DNA of 64,000 nt. Source: VXYL01 sp965208525. Its GTDB lineage: Bacteria > Pseudomonadota > Gammaproteobacteria > Pseudomonadales > Azotimanducaceae. Location: positions 620,001 to 684,000 of the forward strand of contig OZ242340.1 of NCBI GenBank assembly GCA_965208525.1, given 5' to 3'. The translations under genes and the position numbers were made by a program. The notes beneath the pieces were generated by a model. The model searched no databases, was not told where the DNA came from, and saw only the letters and a list, made by a program, of their open reading frames with translations. Positions 56,111-64,000 of this stretch are shown here, one piece after another. Position 1 is the first letter of the stretch; every line of letters begins with the position of its first letter.

Positions 56111-56604
56111 GGCGGCCTCTACCTTGCTGTGCCCGGCTTTGTGCGGGTGGCGGCGTGGGCGGATTCTACTCCCGTGGTAGGAGGCTCGGCCGCAGAAATG
56201 GCGCGGGCTCCTAGCCGGAGGGTGAGCGTAGTCAACGGCCCTCGGGAGGGAAGCTCTGACGCGCCGCAAGCAGGTCAAGCATGACGGGCGTCAGCGAGCA
56301 GAGGCTGGTTCGTTGGTAGCGTCGATCGAGGCTGGCGCTTTGTTTGGCGCTGTCTGGCATGCGGTTGCGGTGGCCTTGGCCGGCTCCGCTGCGTGCGCGC
56401 CTGCGACACGCTTGGAGGGCGGGCGCCGCCAAACCCCTCGCTAACGCACCGCGTCTGGCCCCAACCCCCGCCTCTCCATCACCTTGCACCGCATGCGCGG
56501 CGTGTCCGCCGCTCCTGCGGTTCAAGCTCTTGGCGCTCTCCGTCCAGAGGCCCTTGCAGGGCAGGGGCTGTTGCTTCGGCGCATCCGGAGGGAAATCAGG
56601 AATA
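56111..56604. other. Gene-free stretch between secA and dciA
   Basis: 494 bp between divergent genes. It holds a family E hairpin (56177-56216), AGGAGGCTCGGCCGC/GCGCGGGCTCCTAG, and otherwise sequence in which I recognise neither coding nor RNA features; promoters for secA and dciA are expected here. The M23 peptidase often found near this position in gammaproteobacteria is absent. Confidence 0.5.
56177..56216. repeat. Dispersed hairpin repeat family E, copy 2 (diverged)
   Basis: GTAGGAGGCTCGGCCGCAGA and GGCGCGGGCTCCTAGCCG; same hairpin plan as 21022-21061. Confidence 0.5.
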
Positions 56605-57105
56605 ATGCAGGCCGGGGGATGCGTGAGAGCGAAGACCACTTTGGCGCGACGCAGGATCGACGGCTTGCTGCGCGATGGCGGGCGCGGTTACCGCTCGGGT
56701 GCGGAGCCCCTGGTTCGACTCCTGCACAAGGGCCAGCGGATGGATTCGCTGACGCAGCAGGTGCGGGCGTTGCTGCCGCCTCGGCTTGCGCCCCATTGCA
56801 TGGTTGCAGACCTCGCCGGGGATCGCCTCACGCTGCACGCCGACAACGCCTCCTTCGCCACCCGCCTGCAATTCGAGACGCCGAAGCTGCGCGTGCGGTT
56901 GCAAAAGCTTGCGGATTTCGCCGAGATCACCGACATCCGCGTGCGCGCCGGCAACCAGCCATTGCGGGAACCGCGCCGCTTGCCGCAAGTAGTGCTGCGC
57001 CGCCGGCCACCTTCCGGGCTGTTGCGGCGCCTCGCCGAAGGCATTTCGGACGAGGCGCTGCGCGCAAGCATCGAACGGCTGGACCGCGACTCGCGCGGCG
57101 ATTGA
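56605..57105 (+). CDS. dciA: DciA-like (DUF721) replicative helicase loader
   Basis: 166 residues from the ATG at 56605, after GGAGGGAAATCAGG. N-terminal KH-like DUF721 domain: LVRLLHKGQRMDSLTQQVRALLPPRLAPHCMVADLAGDRLTLHADNASFATRLQF, described here as the family's central strand-helix unit; then a basic tail (RRLPQVVLRRRPPSG). DciA helps load DnaB at origins. Its place between secA and ftsZ is conserved, but lpxC, usually between it and ftsZ, is missing. Converges on ftsZ, 46 bp between stops. Confidence 0.85.
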   Translation: MQAGGCVRAKTTLARRRIDGLLRDGGRGYRSGAEPLVRLLHKGQRMDSLTQQVRALLPPRLAPHCMVADLAGDRLTLHADNASFATRLQFETPKLRVRLQKLADFAEITDIRVRAGNQPLREPRRLPQVVLRRRPPSGLLRRLAEGISDEALRASIERLDRDSRGD

Positions 57106-57151
57106 GAGGCCCCGAAGAGGCGTTCTCGCACGGCCGCGCCGATGGCTGGCC

Positions 57152-58306
57152 TCAGTCTGCCTGTCGGGTGAAGAACTCGTGCAGGGAGAGGAGTCGTTCG
57201 CCGCCTCCCGTGGTGCCTTCGCGCTGCGCCACCAAGGGTGGTCTCGGCTCGCTCTGGCGTTCGCGCTCGTAGGCAGGGCGCTCGAAGTTGTGGGGCTCGA
57301 CGGCGGCGGTGACCGGCGCGTTGTTGACCACGATTCCGGGCTGCATGGCGCGGTTGGGGATGCCCGTGGCAACCACCGTGACGCGGATTTCGTCCTGCAG
57401 GTCAGGATCGATGACAACGCCGGCGAACACACGCACGTCGGGGTCGGTGTGGCCGGTCACCGCTTCCTGGACGTCTTCGAACTCGTCGTACTGGAGGTCG
57501 GGCCCGCCGGTGAGATTGACCAGCACGGCCTTGGCGCCCTTGAGATCCACATCTTCAAGCAAGGGGCTGCGCACCGCCTGATCCACCGCCTCCGCGGCGC
57601 GGCCTTCGCCGCTGGCCGTCCCGGTGCCCATGAGTGCCGCGCCCCGCTTCGACATTACCGTCTTCACGTCGGCGAAATCCACATTGATGCGGCCGACGCG
57701 GGTGATGACATCGGCGATGCCCTGCACGGCGCCGAGCAGCACTTGGTTCGGCTTCTCGAACACGTCCATAAAGCCTGTGGATTCGCCGGTGAGCTGGCTC
57801 AGCTTGTCGTTGGGGATGGTGATCATCGTGTCGACGTGGCGCGACAGCTCAATGATGCCGGCGTCGGCGGTTTCGGTGCGGCGTTCGCGGCCAAAGGGTC
57901 GCGTGACCACGGCCACCGTGAGCACACCGAGTTCCCTCGCGACTTCAGCCACCACCGGGGCTGCGCCGGTGCCGGTGCCGCCGCCCATGCCGGCGGCGAC
58001 GAACAGCATGTCGGTGCCCTGAATGGCATCGCGGATGTCGTTGCGGTTCTCTTCCGCGGCGGCGCGACCGAGGTCCGGATCGCCCCCTGCGCCATAGCCG
58101 CGCGTCACCTCCTTGCCCAAGATCACCCGCGTGGGCACGGCGGTGAGGCTTTCGAGGGCCTGGTTGTCGGTGTTTGCGGCGATGAACTCGACGCCTTCGA
58201 TTTCCTTGGCGACCATGTACTCGACGGCGTTGCCGCCGCCGCCACCGACTCCGATCACCTTAAGCGTTGGCCCCTGTCTCAGGCCATCCACCATTTCAAA
58301 CTTCAT
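57152..58306 (-). CDS. ftsZ: Cell division GTPase
   Basis: 384 residues. Tubulin-like signature GMGGGTGTGAAPVVAE, VIGVGGGGGNAVEYM at the N terminus, NVDFADVKTVM, and the C-terminal partner-binding peptide LLSLHEFFTRQAD (relaxed from the usual DIPAFLRRQAD). Polymerises to the Z-ring. Last gene of the division operon, 71 bp after ftsA. Confidence 0.98.
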   Translation of the reverse strand: MKFEMVDGLRQGPTLKVIGVGGGGGNAVEYMVAKEIEGVEFIAANTDNQALESLTAVPTRVILGKEVTRGYGAGGDPDLGRAAAEENRNDIRDAIQGTDMLFVAAGMGGGTGTGAAPVVAEVARELGVLTVAVVTRPFGRERRTETADAGIIELSRHVDTMITIPNDKLSQLTGESTGFMDVFEKPNQVLLGAVQGIADVITRVGRINVDFADVKTVMSKRGAALMGTGTASGEGRAAEAVDQAVRSPLLEDVDLKGAKAVLVNLTGGPDLQYDEFEDVQEAVTGHTDPDVRVFAGVVIDPDLQDEIRVTVVATGIPNRAMQPGIVVNNAPVTAAVEPHNFERPAYERERQSEPRPPLVAQREGTTGGGERLLSLHEFFTRQAD

Positions 58307-58377
58307 GCGGACTTCTCCGTTGTCAAACCGCCTCTGCCAAGCAGAGCCTGTGCCTCTTGGGTGGCGCCCTTCTTTTG

Positions 58378-59613
58378 TCAGAAGAGGTCGCCGAGGCGTT
58401 GCCTGATTCGAGCCAGAAGTCCTTCCCCTGCGAAACGACGTGTGGTCGTTCGCACCTCTCTTTCATTGTTGCCGTACATCATGAGTCCGACGCCGGTCGA
58501 ATACACCGGGTTCTCCAACAGGTCGCGCAGTCCATGTGCTGCGCTTGGCACGCCGATGCGCACCGGCATGTTGAAGACTTCCTCCGCCAACTCGCCTACA
58601 CCCTCCATCTTCGCCGATCCACCGGTCAATACGATACCTGAAGCGACCAGCGGCTCAAAGCCGCTGCGACGCAGTTCTGACTGCACGAACTGGAAAATCT
58701 CCTCGTAGCGTGCGCGCACCACTTCGGCCAGAGTCTGCCGCGACAGATCGCGGGCGGCGCGGTTGCCCACGGCCGGCACCTTGATGTCCTCGGTGCCGGC
58801 CACCAGCGCCGGCACGGCGCAGGCATAGCGGATCTTGATTTCCTCGGCGTCCTTGCTGGGTGTGCGCAACACCACGGCGATGTCTCTGGTGATGCGGTCG
58901 CCGGCGATCGGCACCACGGCGGTGTGGCGAATGGCGCCGTGACAGAACACCGCCACGTCCGTGGTGCCGCCGCCGATGTCGATGAGGCAGACGCCTAGTT
59001 CCCGCTCGTCGTCGGTGAGGCAGGCACTCGCCGATGCGAGCTGTTCCAGGATCAGGTCATGCACTTTCAGGCCGCAGCGGACGATGCACTTCTCGATGTT
59101 CTCGGCGGCGTTGAGCGCGCAGGTAATGACATGGACGCGCGCCTCGAGGCGCACGCCGGACATGCCGATCGGCTGCTTGACCCCTTCTTGGTTGTCGATG
59201 ACGTATTCCTGCGGCAGCACATGCAGCACCTTCTGGTCGGCGGGAATGGCCAGCGCTCGAGCCGCATCGATCACCCGGTCGACGTCGTGCGCGGTGACCT
59301 CGCGGTCCCGAATCGCGACGATGCCGTGGGAGTTGAGGCTGCGGATGTGGCTGCCGGCGATGCCGGCGTACACCGAGTCGATGGCACAGTCGGCGATGAG
59401 CTCGGCCTGCTCGACGGCGCGCTGAATGGACTGCACCGTGGATTCGATATCCACCACAACGCCTTCCTTGAGGCCGTGGGAGCTGTGGGTGCCGATGCCG
59501 ATGACCTCGAGGCGACCGTCCGGTTGCACTTCGCCCACTACCGCCGCCACCTTGCTGGTGCCGATGTCGAGACCTACGACTCTCGCCTGTTGCTCTTCGC
59601 CTGACATGGTCAT
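58378..59613 (-). CDS. ftsA: Cell division protein FtsA
   Basis: 411 residues from the ATG at 59613, overlapping the ftsQ stop (ATGA). Actin-like ATPase that tethers FtsZ to the membrane: GLDIGTSKVAAVVGE phosphate loop, LIDIGGGTTDVAVF, GIVLTGGSAKMEG, and a C-terminal amphipathic helix (EGLLARIRQRLGDLF). A second ATG at 59607 is also possible. Confidence 0.97.
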   Translation of the reverse strand: MTMSGEEQQARVVGLDIGTSKVAAVVGEVQPDGRLEVIGIGTHSSHGLKEGVVVDIESTVQSIQRAVEQAELIADCAIDSVYAGIAGSHIRSLNSHGIVAIRDREVTAHDVDRVIDAARALAIPADQKVLHVLPQEYVIDNQEGVKQPIGMSGVRLEARVHVITCALNAAENIEKCIVRCGLKVHDLILEQLASASACLTDDERELGVCLIDIGGGTTDVAVFCHGAIRHTAVVPIAGDRITRDIAVVLRTPSKDAEEIKIRYACAVPALVAGTEDIKVPAVGNRAARDLSRQTLAEVVRARYEEIFQFVQSELRRSGFEPLVASGIVLTGGSAKMEGVGELAEEVFNMPVRIGVPSAAHGLRDLLENPVYSTGVGLMMYGNNEREVRTTTRRFAGEGLLARIRQRLGDLF

Positions 59614-60551
59614 TCGTCCCTTGGCGGCGGCCCTGACGGCGCCCGTTGTATCGCGCTCGGCGCGAGTTCTGCGAACGCCAAGGTTTCGGCTTCGATGTTG
59701 TCGATGGACTCGGCGGGGCAATGGTCTTCGTCACATCCTTCGTGCCTTGCGGCCTCGGCGGATGCGGCACGAGATGGGACAAGCCCGTCCCGTACGGGCT
59801 CGACGGACGCGGCAAGGGACGGTACAGGCCCGTCCTCTACGGCCCACGCCACCGCGACGCCGGCAGGGTAGCGTGCATCGACGGTTAGGACCGGCTCTTC
59901 ACTGGCGGCAAGCTCGCCCGCCCACACCGTGAGGAAGCGGGCGAACCTGCTGCTGAGTTCGTTCGCGCCGAGCATCACGCTCACCTCGTTGTCGAGCCGC
60001 ACCGACCACTCACCGAGAGGGTTCTCAGCGAGTTCCAGGATGGCGAGGTCGGCGCCTGCGGCCGCGCCGCGCAGGAGACCATACAGGCGCATGGCTTCGA
60101 CGCCACTTGCCTGGTGCGTGCGCAGCGTCGGGATGGCCTCGCCAGCGATGTCGTCCGGCAAGTGGACCACCTCGCCACTCGTGGTGAGGTAGGCGCCGTC
60201 GCCCCAGCGTGCCGCCAGCGGCTCGCGCGTCACCGCAACGTGCATCCGATCCGGCCAACGGCGCCAGGCGCGCACGCTGTGGGACCAGCCGAGGTCCTCA
60301 ACTGCTTCGACGATGTCGGCGGCGGTGCGCCGCCCAGCGACAATGGCGGCGGATGCCGCCGCGCCCACTTCGTTGCGCTCGGCTTCGCTGAGTGCGCCGT
60401 GGATGCGCACCTCCTTGATCTCCTGCGTCGCGAGGTCGTAAAGACTCCAGCCAAGGCTGGCGAACACCAAGGCCGCGAATGCGGCGCGAAGCGTCGCGGT
60501 GCCGAGTCGAAGCGGCCGCTTGATGTTGACTCGGGACGCAACGTCATGCAC
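59610..60551 (-). CDS. ftsQ: Cell division protein FtsQ
   Basis: 313 residues. Short cytoplasmic N terminus, one TM helix (about 24-42), POTRA (QEIKEVRIHGALSEAERNEV) and beta domain (WPDRMHVAVTREPLAARWGDGAYLTTSGEVV, read as the family's W-P-D-x-hh-V-x-h-x-E-x-P-x-A-x-W pattern). Links division proteins with peptidoglycan synthesis. The C-terminal 75 residues (VEDGPVPSLAASVEP...) are unusual, acidic and low-complexity, with repeat-like DNA beneath. It overlaps murC by 8 bp and ftsA by 3-4 bp. Confidence 0.92.
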   Translation of the reverse strand: MHDVASRVNIKRPLRLGTATLRAAFAALVFASLGWSLYDLATQEIKEVRIHGALSEAERNEVGAAASAAIVAGRRTAADIVEAVEDLGWSHSVRAWRRWPDRMHVAVTREPLAARWGDGAYLTTSGEVVHLPDDIAGEAIPTLRTHQASGVEAMRLYGLLRGAAAGADLAILELAENPLGEWSVRLDNEVSVMLGANELSSRFARFLTVWAGELAASEEPVLTVDARYPAGVAVAWAVEDGPVPSLAASVEPVRDGLVPSRAASAEAARHEGCDEDHCPAESIDNIEAETLAFAELAPSAIQRAPSGPPPRDE

Positions 60552-62013
60552 CGCTTAAGCCCTCGTGTGGATGGAGCCGCTCGAGTATTCGCGGTAGATG
60601 TTCGATGTCGCCGGCACCTTGCACCAGCAAGACGTCCTCGTCTTGGAGCCGCTCCCGAAGCAACTGTGCCGCCTGTTCGAGGCTGTCCGCAAAGGCAGGT
60701 GCAATCCTGCCGCCGCGACATACGGCGCGGGCCAGCAAAGGGCCGCCCACTTCGGGTAACACGGGTTCGCCGGCGGCGTAGACATCGAGCAGCACCAGTT
60801 CGTCCGTCTGGCCGAGCACATCCACGAAATCGTCGAAGAGATCCCGCGTGCGCGTGTAGCGGTGGGGTTGATACACCATCACCAGACGGCGAGCCGGCCA
60901 CAGCCCCCGAGCGGTGGCAATCACCTGCGCCACTTCGGTGGGGTGGTGGCCATAGTCGTCCACCAGCGTTACCGAATGCCCCGCAATCGTCCGCTCGCTG
61001 CGTTCGAAGCGACGCGCCACCCCGCCGAAGTTTGCGAGGCCCCGAACGATGGCGTCGTCGTCGATGCCCTCTTCGCTTGCCACGGCAACTGCGGCGAGGG
61101 CGTTCAGCACATTGTGGCGACCTGGCGCCCGCAAGTGCAGTTCGAGGTCGGGGCGGTCCTGGCACACTGCCACAAACCGCGAGCGGCCAGCAACGGTCTT
61201 CATGTCAGTGGCGCGCCAGTCGGCGCCCGCGGAGAAGCCGAACGTGCTGAGTGGGCGATCCACCTCGGTAGCGAGGGCGCGGCCCGGCAACTCGTCGACG
61301 CCGACGACGGCGAGACCATAGAAAGGCAGGCGGTGGAGAAAATCGACGAAGGCACGACGCAGGTGGGCAAAGTCCTGGCCATAGGCCTCAAGATGGTCGC
61401 GGTCGATGTTGGTGACCACCGCCACGGTCGGATGCAGGTGCAGGAACGAAGCATCGCTCTCGTCTGCCTCGGCGATCATGTGCGCTCCGCTGCCGAGTGC
61501 GGCGCCGCTCACGCTGCCTTCGCCGGCTTCGTCGGCGGCAGTGCGGAGCAACCTGCCGCCGATGACGTAGGTGGGGTCGAGACCTGCTTTGGCAAAGATC
61601 GCCGCGATCATGCTTGCGGTGGTGGTCTTGCCGTGGGCGCCGGCGACGGCGATGCCGATTCGGTGCCGCATCAGCTCGCCGAGCATCTGCGCTCGGGGGA
61701 TCACCGGGATGCCACGCTCGCGGGCATGTTCGACTTCCGCGTTGTCGGCGGCGATGGCGCTCGATGTCACGACGACATCAGGCGTCGCGCCTGCGGCGAA
61801 GGCGGCGGCCGAGTGGCCGACACGGGTGGTGGCGCCGAGCGACGTCAAATGCCGCATGGCGGTGGAAGCCACCAGATCGGAACCCGTCACCTCAAGGCCC
61901 TCTCGCAGCAGCACCTCGGCGATGCCCGACATGCCGGCGCCGCCGATGCCGACGAAGTGGATGCGTCGCACGCCGCGCAAGTAGGTTGCCGTTGCTGCCG
62001 TCACGTCTGTCAC
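60544..62013 (-). CDS. murC: UDP-N-acetylmuramate-L-alanine ligase
   Basis: 489 residues. Adds L-Ala to UDP-MurNAc. HFVGIGGAGMSGIAEVL N-terminal domain, ATP loop AGAHGKTTTASMIA, EADESDASFLHL, DDYGHHPTEV. Start overlaps ftsW stop (ATGA) and its stop overlaps ftsQ. murG (normally before) and murB/ddl (normally after) are absent from these junctions. Confidence 0.97.
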   Translation of the reverse strand: MTDVTAATATYLRGVRRIHFVGIGGAGMSGIAEVLLREGLEVTGSDLVASTAMRHLTSLGATTRVGHSAAAFAAGATPDVVVTSSAIAADNAEVEHARERGIPVIPRAQMLGELMRHRIGIAVAGAHGKTTTASMIAAIFAKAGLDPTYVIGGRLLRTAADEAGEGSVSGAALGSGAHMIAEADESDASFLHLHPTVAVVTNIDRDHLEAYGQDFAHLRRAFVDFLHRLPFYGLAVVGVDELPGRALATEVDRPLSTFGFSAGADWRATDMKTVAGRSRFVAVCQDRPDLELHLRAPGRHNVLNALAAVAVASEEGIDDDAIVRGLANFGGVARRFERSERTIAGHSVTLVDDYGHHPTEVAQVIATARGLWPARRLVMVYQPHRYTRTRDLFDDFVDVLGQTDELVLLDVYAAGEPVLPEVGGPLLARAVCRGGRIAPAFADSLEQAAQLLRERLQDEDVLLVQGAGDIEHLPRILERLHPHEGLSGA

Positions 62014-63233
62014 GCCCGCACGCTTGCTGCGGAGACGCGTTCGCGGTGCGGTGCCTCGAGTTCCATGCGCACGCGCAGCGCGAAGGCGACCAAGGCGCTT
62101 GACACCAAGAGGCTGTTGCCGCCGTAGCTCACGAACGGCAGCGTCAGCCCCTTGGTCGGCAGCATGCCGGTGTTGACGCCGATGTTCACCACGGTTTGCA
62201 GGCCGATAAAAAGCGCCGCCGCATAGGCAATGTAGGCGGCAAACGGGCGCTCCCGCACCGCGGCGTCGCGGGCGATGCGGAAAATGCGCAAGGTCACGAA
62301 GCCGAGTAGGGCGAGCACCAGCAGGCCGCCGACGAGCCCGAGTTCCTCAGCGATCACGGCGAAGATGAAGTCGTTGTGGGCCTCGGGCAGGTAGAGCAGC
62401 TTCTGCACGCCGTCGCCGAGTCCTTGACCGGTGAGACCACCGCGACCAAAGGCGATCAAGGCTTGGCTGAGCTGATAGCCATCGTCCGTTGCGACGGCCC
62501 ACGGGTCGGTAAACGAGGTGAGCCTGGCGATCCGATACGGTTCGACGAGGGCTGCGGCCGCGACCAACGACAGCACGGCCACGGCGCCAAGGAAAAACGT
62601 CGAAAGGCGTGCGCCGGCCAGGAACAGGACCCCTCCCGCCACCGCCACAATGATGACCACCGTGCCGTAGTCGGGTTGCAGGAAGATGAGACCCACGAGC
62701 ATTGCAGTCCAGAACAGCGGCTTGACGAGGCCCAGCCAGCCCTCGTTCAGACGCCCGCCCTCTCGCGCCAGATAGCCGGCAAGGTAGATGGCGATGCCAA
62801 GCTTGGCGAATTCTCCGGGTTGCAGGCCGATGGGGCCAAGCGAGATCCAGCGTCGCGAGCCATTGATCACCTCCGCGAATCCCGGCACGAACACGAGACA
62901 GCAAAGCGCCACCGCCGCCACCAGCACCAAGCGATGTGCCAGTTCCCACAACCTGAGCGGCAGCAGCAGGATGGTGCCACCCACCACCAGCGCACCGACA
63001 GCGTAGATGCCGTGCCGCAGCAGGTAATGATCGACGCCGCCGGAGAGCATGGACGCTGACGAGGTCACCATCACCAGTCCCACCACCACGAGCGCCAGCC
63101 ATGCGGCGAGCAGCGTGGTGTCGATGCTCAGCATCCAGATGGCCGCTCGGCCCGGCACCGGGGGGCCTGCGGCGTTGGCCGCACCAGCGGCCATGGCGCG
63201 GCTTGGTGACCTGCTGGCCTTTGTTGCTCGCAT
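62010..63233 (-). CDS. ftsW: Peptidoglycan glycosyltransferase FtsW
   Basis: 407 residues; about ten TM helices of the SEDS family. NGSRRWISLGPIGLQPGEFAKLG, the catalytic Asp loop in TDPWAVATDDGYQLSQALIAFG, LPEAHNDFIFAVIAEELG, and the end GVNTGMLPTKGLTLPFVSYGGNS. Septal glycan polymerase working with FtsI. 16 bp after murD. Confidence 0.97.
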   Translation of the reverse strand: MRATKASRSPSRAMAAGAANAAGPPVPGRAAIWMLSIDTTLLAAWLALVVVGLVMVTSSASMLSGGVDHYLLRHGIYAVGALVVGGTILLLPLRLWELAHRLVLVAAVALCCLVFVPGFAEVINGSRRWISLGPIGLQPGEFAKLGIAIYLAGYLAREGGRLNEGWLGLVKPLFWTAMLVGLIFLQPDYGTVVIIVAVAGGVLFLAGARLSTFFLGAVAVLSLVAAAALVEPYRIARLTSFTDPWAVATDDGYQLSQALIAFGRGGLTGQGLGDGVQKLLYLPEAHNDFIFAVIAEELGLVGGLLVLALLGFVTLRIFRIARDAAVRERPFAAYIAYAAALFIGLQTVVNIGVNTGMLPTKGLTLPFVSYGGNSLLVSSALVAFALRVRMELEAPHRERVSAASVRA

Positions 63234-63249
63234 TCGCTCGCTCCTGCCG

Positions 63250-64000
63250 CTAAGAGCCGACGCCGCCGTCAGCGGCCGCGGCCCCTAGCGCGAGCGCGGC
63301 GGCGGCGAAGTCCCGGCCGCGCGCCTCGTAGTTGTCGTACATGTCGAAGCTCGCGCAGGCCGGCGAGAGCAGCACGGTGCGCGTCGGCTGCGCCAGTCGC
63401 CATGCTTCCCGCACCGCAGTCTGCATGTCGGCCACGCGCGTCACCGGCACCGCATCGCCAAGACCCTCGGCGAGCCGCGCGGCGTCGCGACCGATCAGCA
63501 GCGCGTGCGCGACGTGGCGGCGAGCCGGCAGAGCAAGTTCCTCGAACGTCGCGCCCTTGGCGTCGCCGCCGGCGATCCAGACGAGGTTCCGAGAGTCGTT
63601 GCCGAGTCCTTCGAGCGCGGCCCGGCAGGCGCCGACGTTGGTGGCCTTGGAGTCGTCGACGAACCTCACGCCGGCCATCCGCGCCACCTCCGTGCAGCGA
63701 TGCGGCAGGCCGGCGAAGCGCCTGAAGATGGGCTTCATGTCGGTCACGGGCATTCCCGCCGCCGCAGCGACGGCAGCCGCCGCGAGCACGTTGAAGTGGT
63801 TGTGGCGACCCTTGAGCGCAACCTCCTGCGTCGTCATGGTTTCGCCGCCGAAGAGGAGCGTGTCGCCGTCGATGCGCCAGTCGGCGCCGCCTACCGCGAT
63901 GCCGCCGCCCGTCTGCGGCCACGTGCGCGTATCGTCGGCATTGAAGACGGCCACCTTGGAGCCGCCGTAGATACGTCGCTTGCAGGCGGCGTAGCGGGTG
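63250..64000 (-). CDS. murD: UDP-N-acetylmuramoylalanine-D-glutamate ligase, 5' end outside the window
   Basis: The last 249 residues or so are visible; translation runs into the window edge (…YAACKRRIYGGSKVAVFNADD). LKGRHNHFNVLAAAAVA, FRRFAGLPHRCTEVARMAGVRFVDDSKATN, LVWIAGGDAKGATF and LLSPACASFDMYDNYEARGRDF are MurD hallmarks. Adds D-Glu to UDP-MurNAc-L-Ala. First visible gene of the division operon. Confidence 0.96.
   Translation of the reverse strand, partial: TRYAACKRRIYGGSKVAVFNADDTRTWPQTGGGIAVGGADWRIDGDTLLFGGETMTTQEVALKGRHNHFNVLAAAAVAAAAGMPVTDMKPIFRRFAGLPHRCTEVARMAGVRFVDDSKATNVGACRAALEGLGNDSRNLVWIAGGDAKGATFEELALPARRHVAHALLIGRDAARLAEGLGDAVPVTRVADMQTAVREAWRLAQPTRTVLLSPACASFDMYDNYEARGRDFAAAALALGAAAADGGVGS

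Noticed and set aside
56690..56745. tRNA-like GGTTCGACTCC T-arm pattern
   Set aside because: It is inside dciA coding sequence, with no acceptor stem, anticodon arm or CCA end.

Overview
The window is high-GC DNA that reads as a chromosome segment of an uncultured, probably marine or host-associated gammaproteobacterium. This is inferred from gene order: polA divergent from a DUF2782 gene, regulator-pcnB-deoxynucleoside kinase-panB, and argJ-secA-dciA-ftsZ-ftsA-ftsQ-murC-ftsW-murD. Four phytanoyl-CoA dioxygenase-like genes, two PQQ dehydrogenases, a single-chain biotin carboxylase, three toxin-antitoxin pairs and several dispersed intergenic repeat families point to a metabolically versatile genome with many repeats. 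No tRNA, rRNA, CRISPR array or complete insertion sequence was seen.

Layout. 1-11 kb: the start of an adenine deaminase gene, a secreted tannase/feruloyl-esterase-like enzyme, an RND efflux pair, a PhyH dioxygenase, an Smr protein, a trans-sulfuration PLP enzyme next to an acyl-CoA dehydrogenase, and a small membrane protein. 11-23 kb: housekeeping genes, namely polA (its proofreading site looks dead), DUF2782, egtD, panB, a deoxynucleoside kinase, pcnB, an NtrC-type regulator with both receiver and GAFTGA motifs degraded, coaD, ogt, a mannose-6-phosphate isomerase-like protein and an MBL-fold hydrolase. 23-41 kb: an accessory zone with SDR enzymes, two PhyH genes, a Uma2 nuclease, an HNH nuclease, Xre/RES and two VapBC pairs, a cupin, an esterase with a broken partial copy nearby, a 1130-residue acyl-CoA carboxylase, a TPP enzyme and a 2-hydroxyacid dehydrogenase. 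41-51 kb: an SDR, then a peroxiredoxin gene whose peroxidatic cysteine codon is an in-frame TGA followed by a SECIS-like hairpin (a probable selenoprotein), coupled to a PhyH gene. After these comes an envelope oxidation cluster: two secreted proteins of unknown function, a DUF6152 protein, a PQQ dehydrogenase lipoprotein and a PQQ/cytochrome c fusion lipoprotein, then a GST-like protein. 52-64 kb: argJ, secA, dciA and a compact division cluster that lacks murG, murB, ddl and lpxC at their usual places.

The most notable signals are the putative selenocysteine peroxiredoxin, the regulator with lost signalling and sigma-54 motifs, the proofreading-defective Pol I, and repeats that have entered genes: one supplies the start codon of a PQQ dehydrogenase and another encodes most of a signal peptide.
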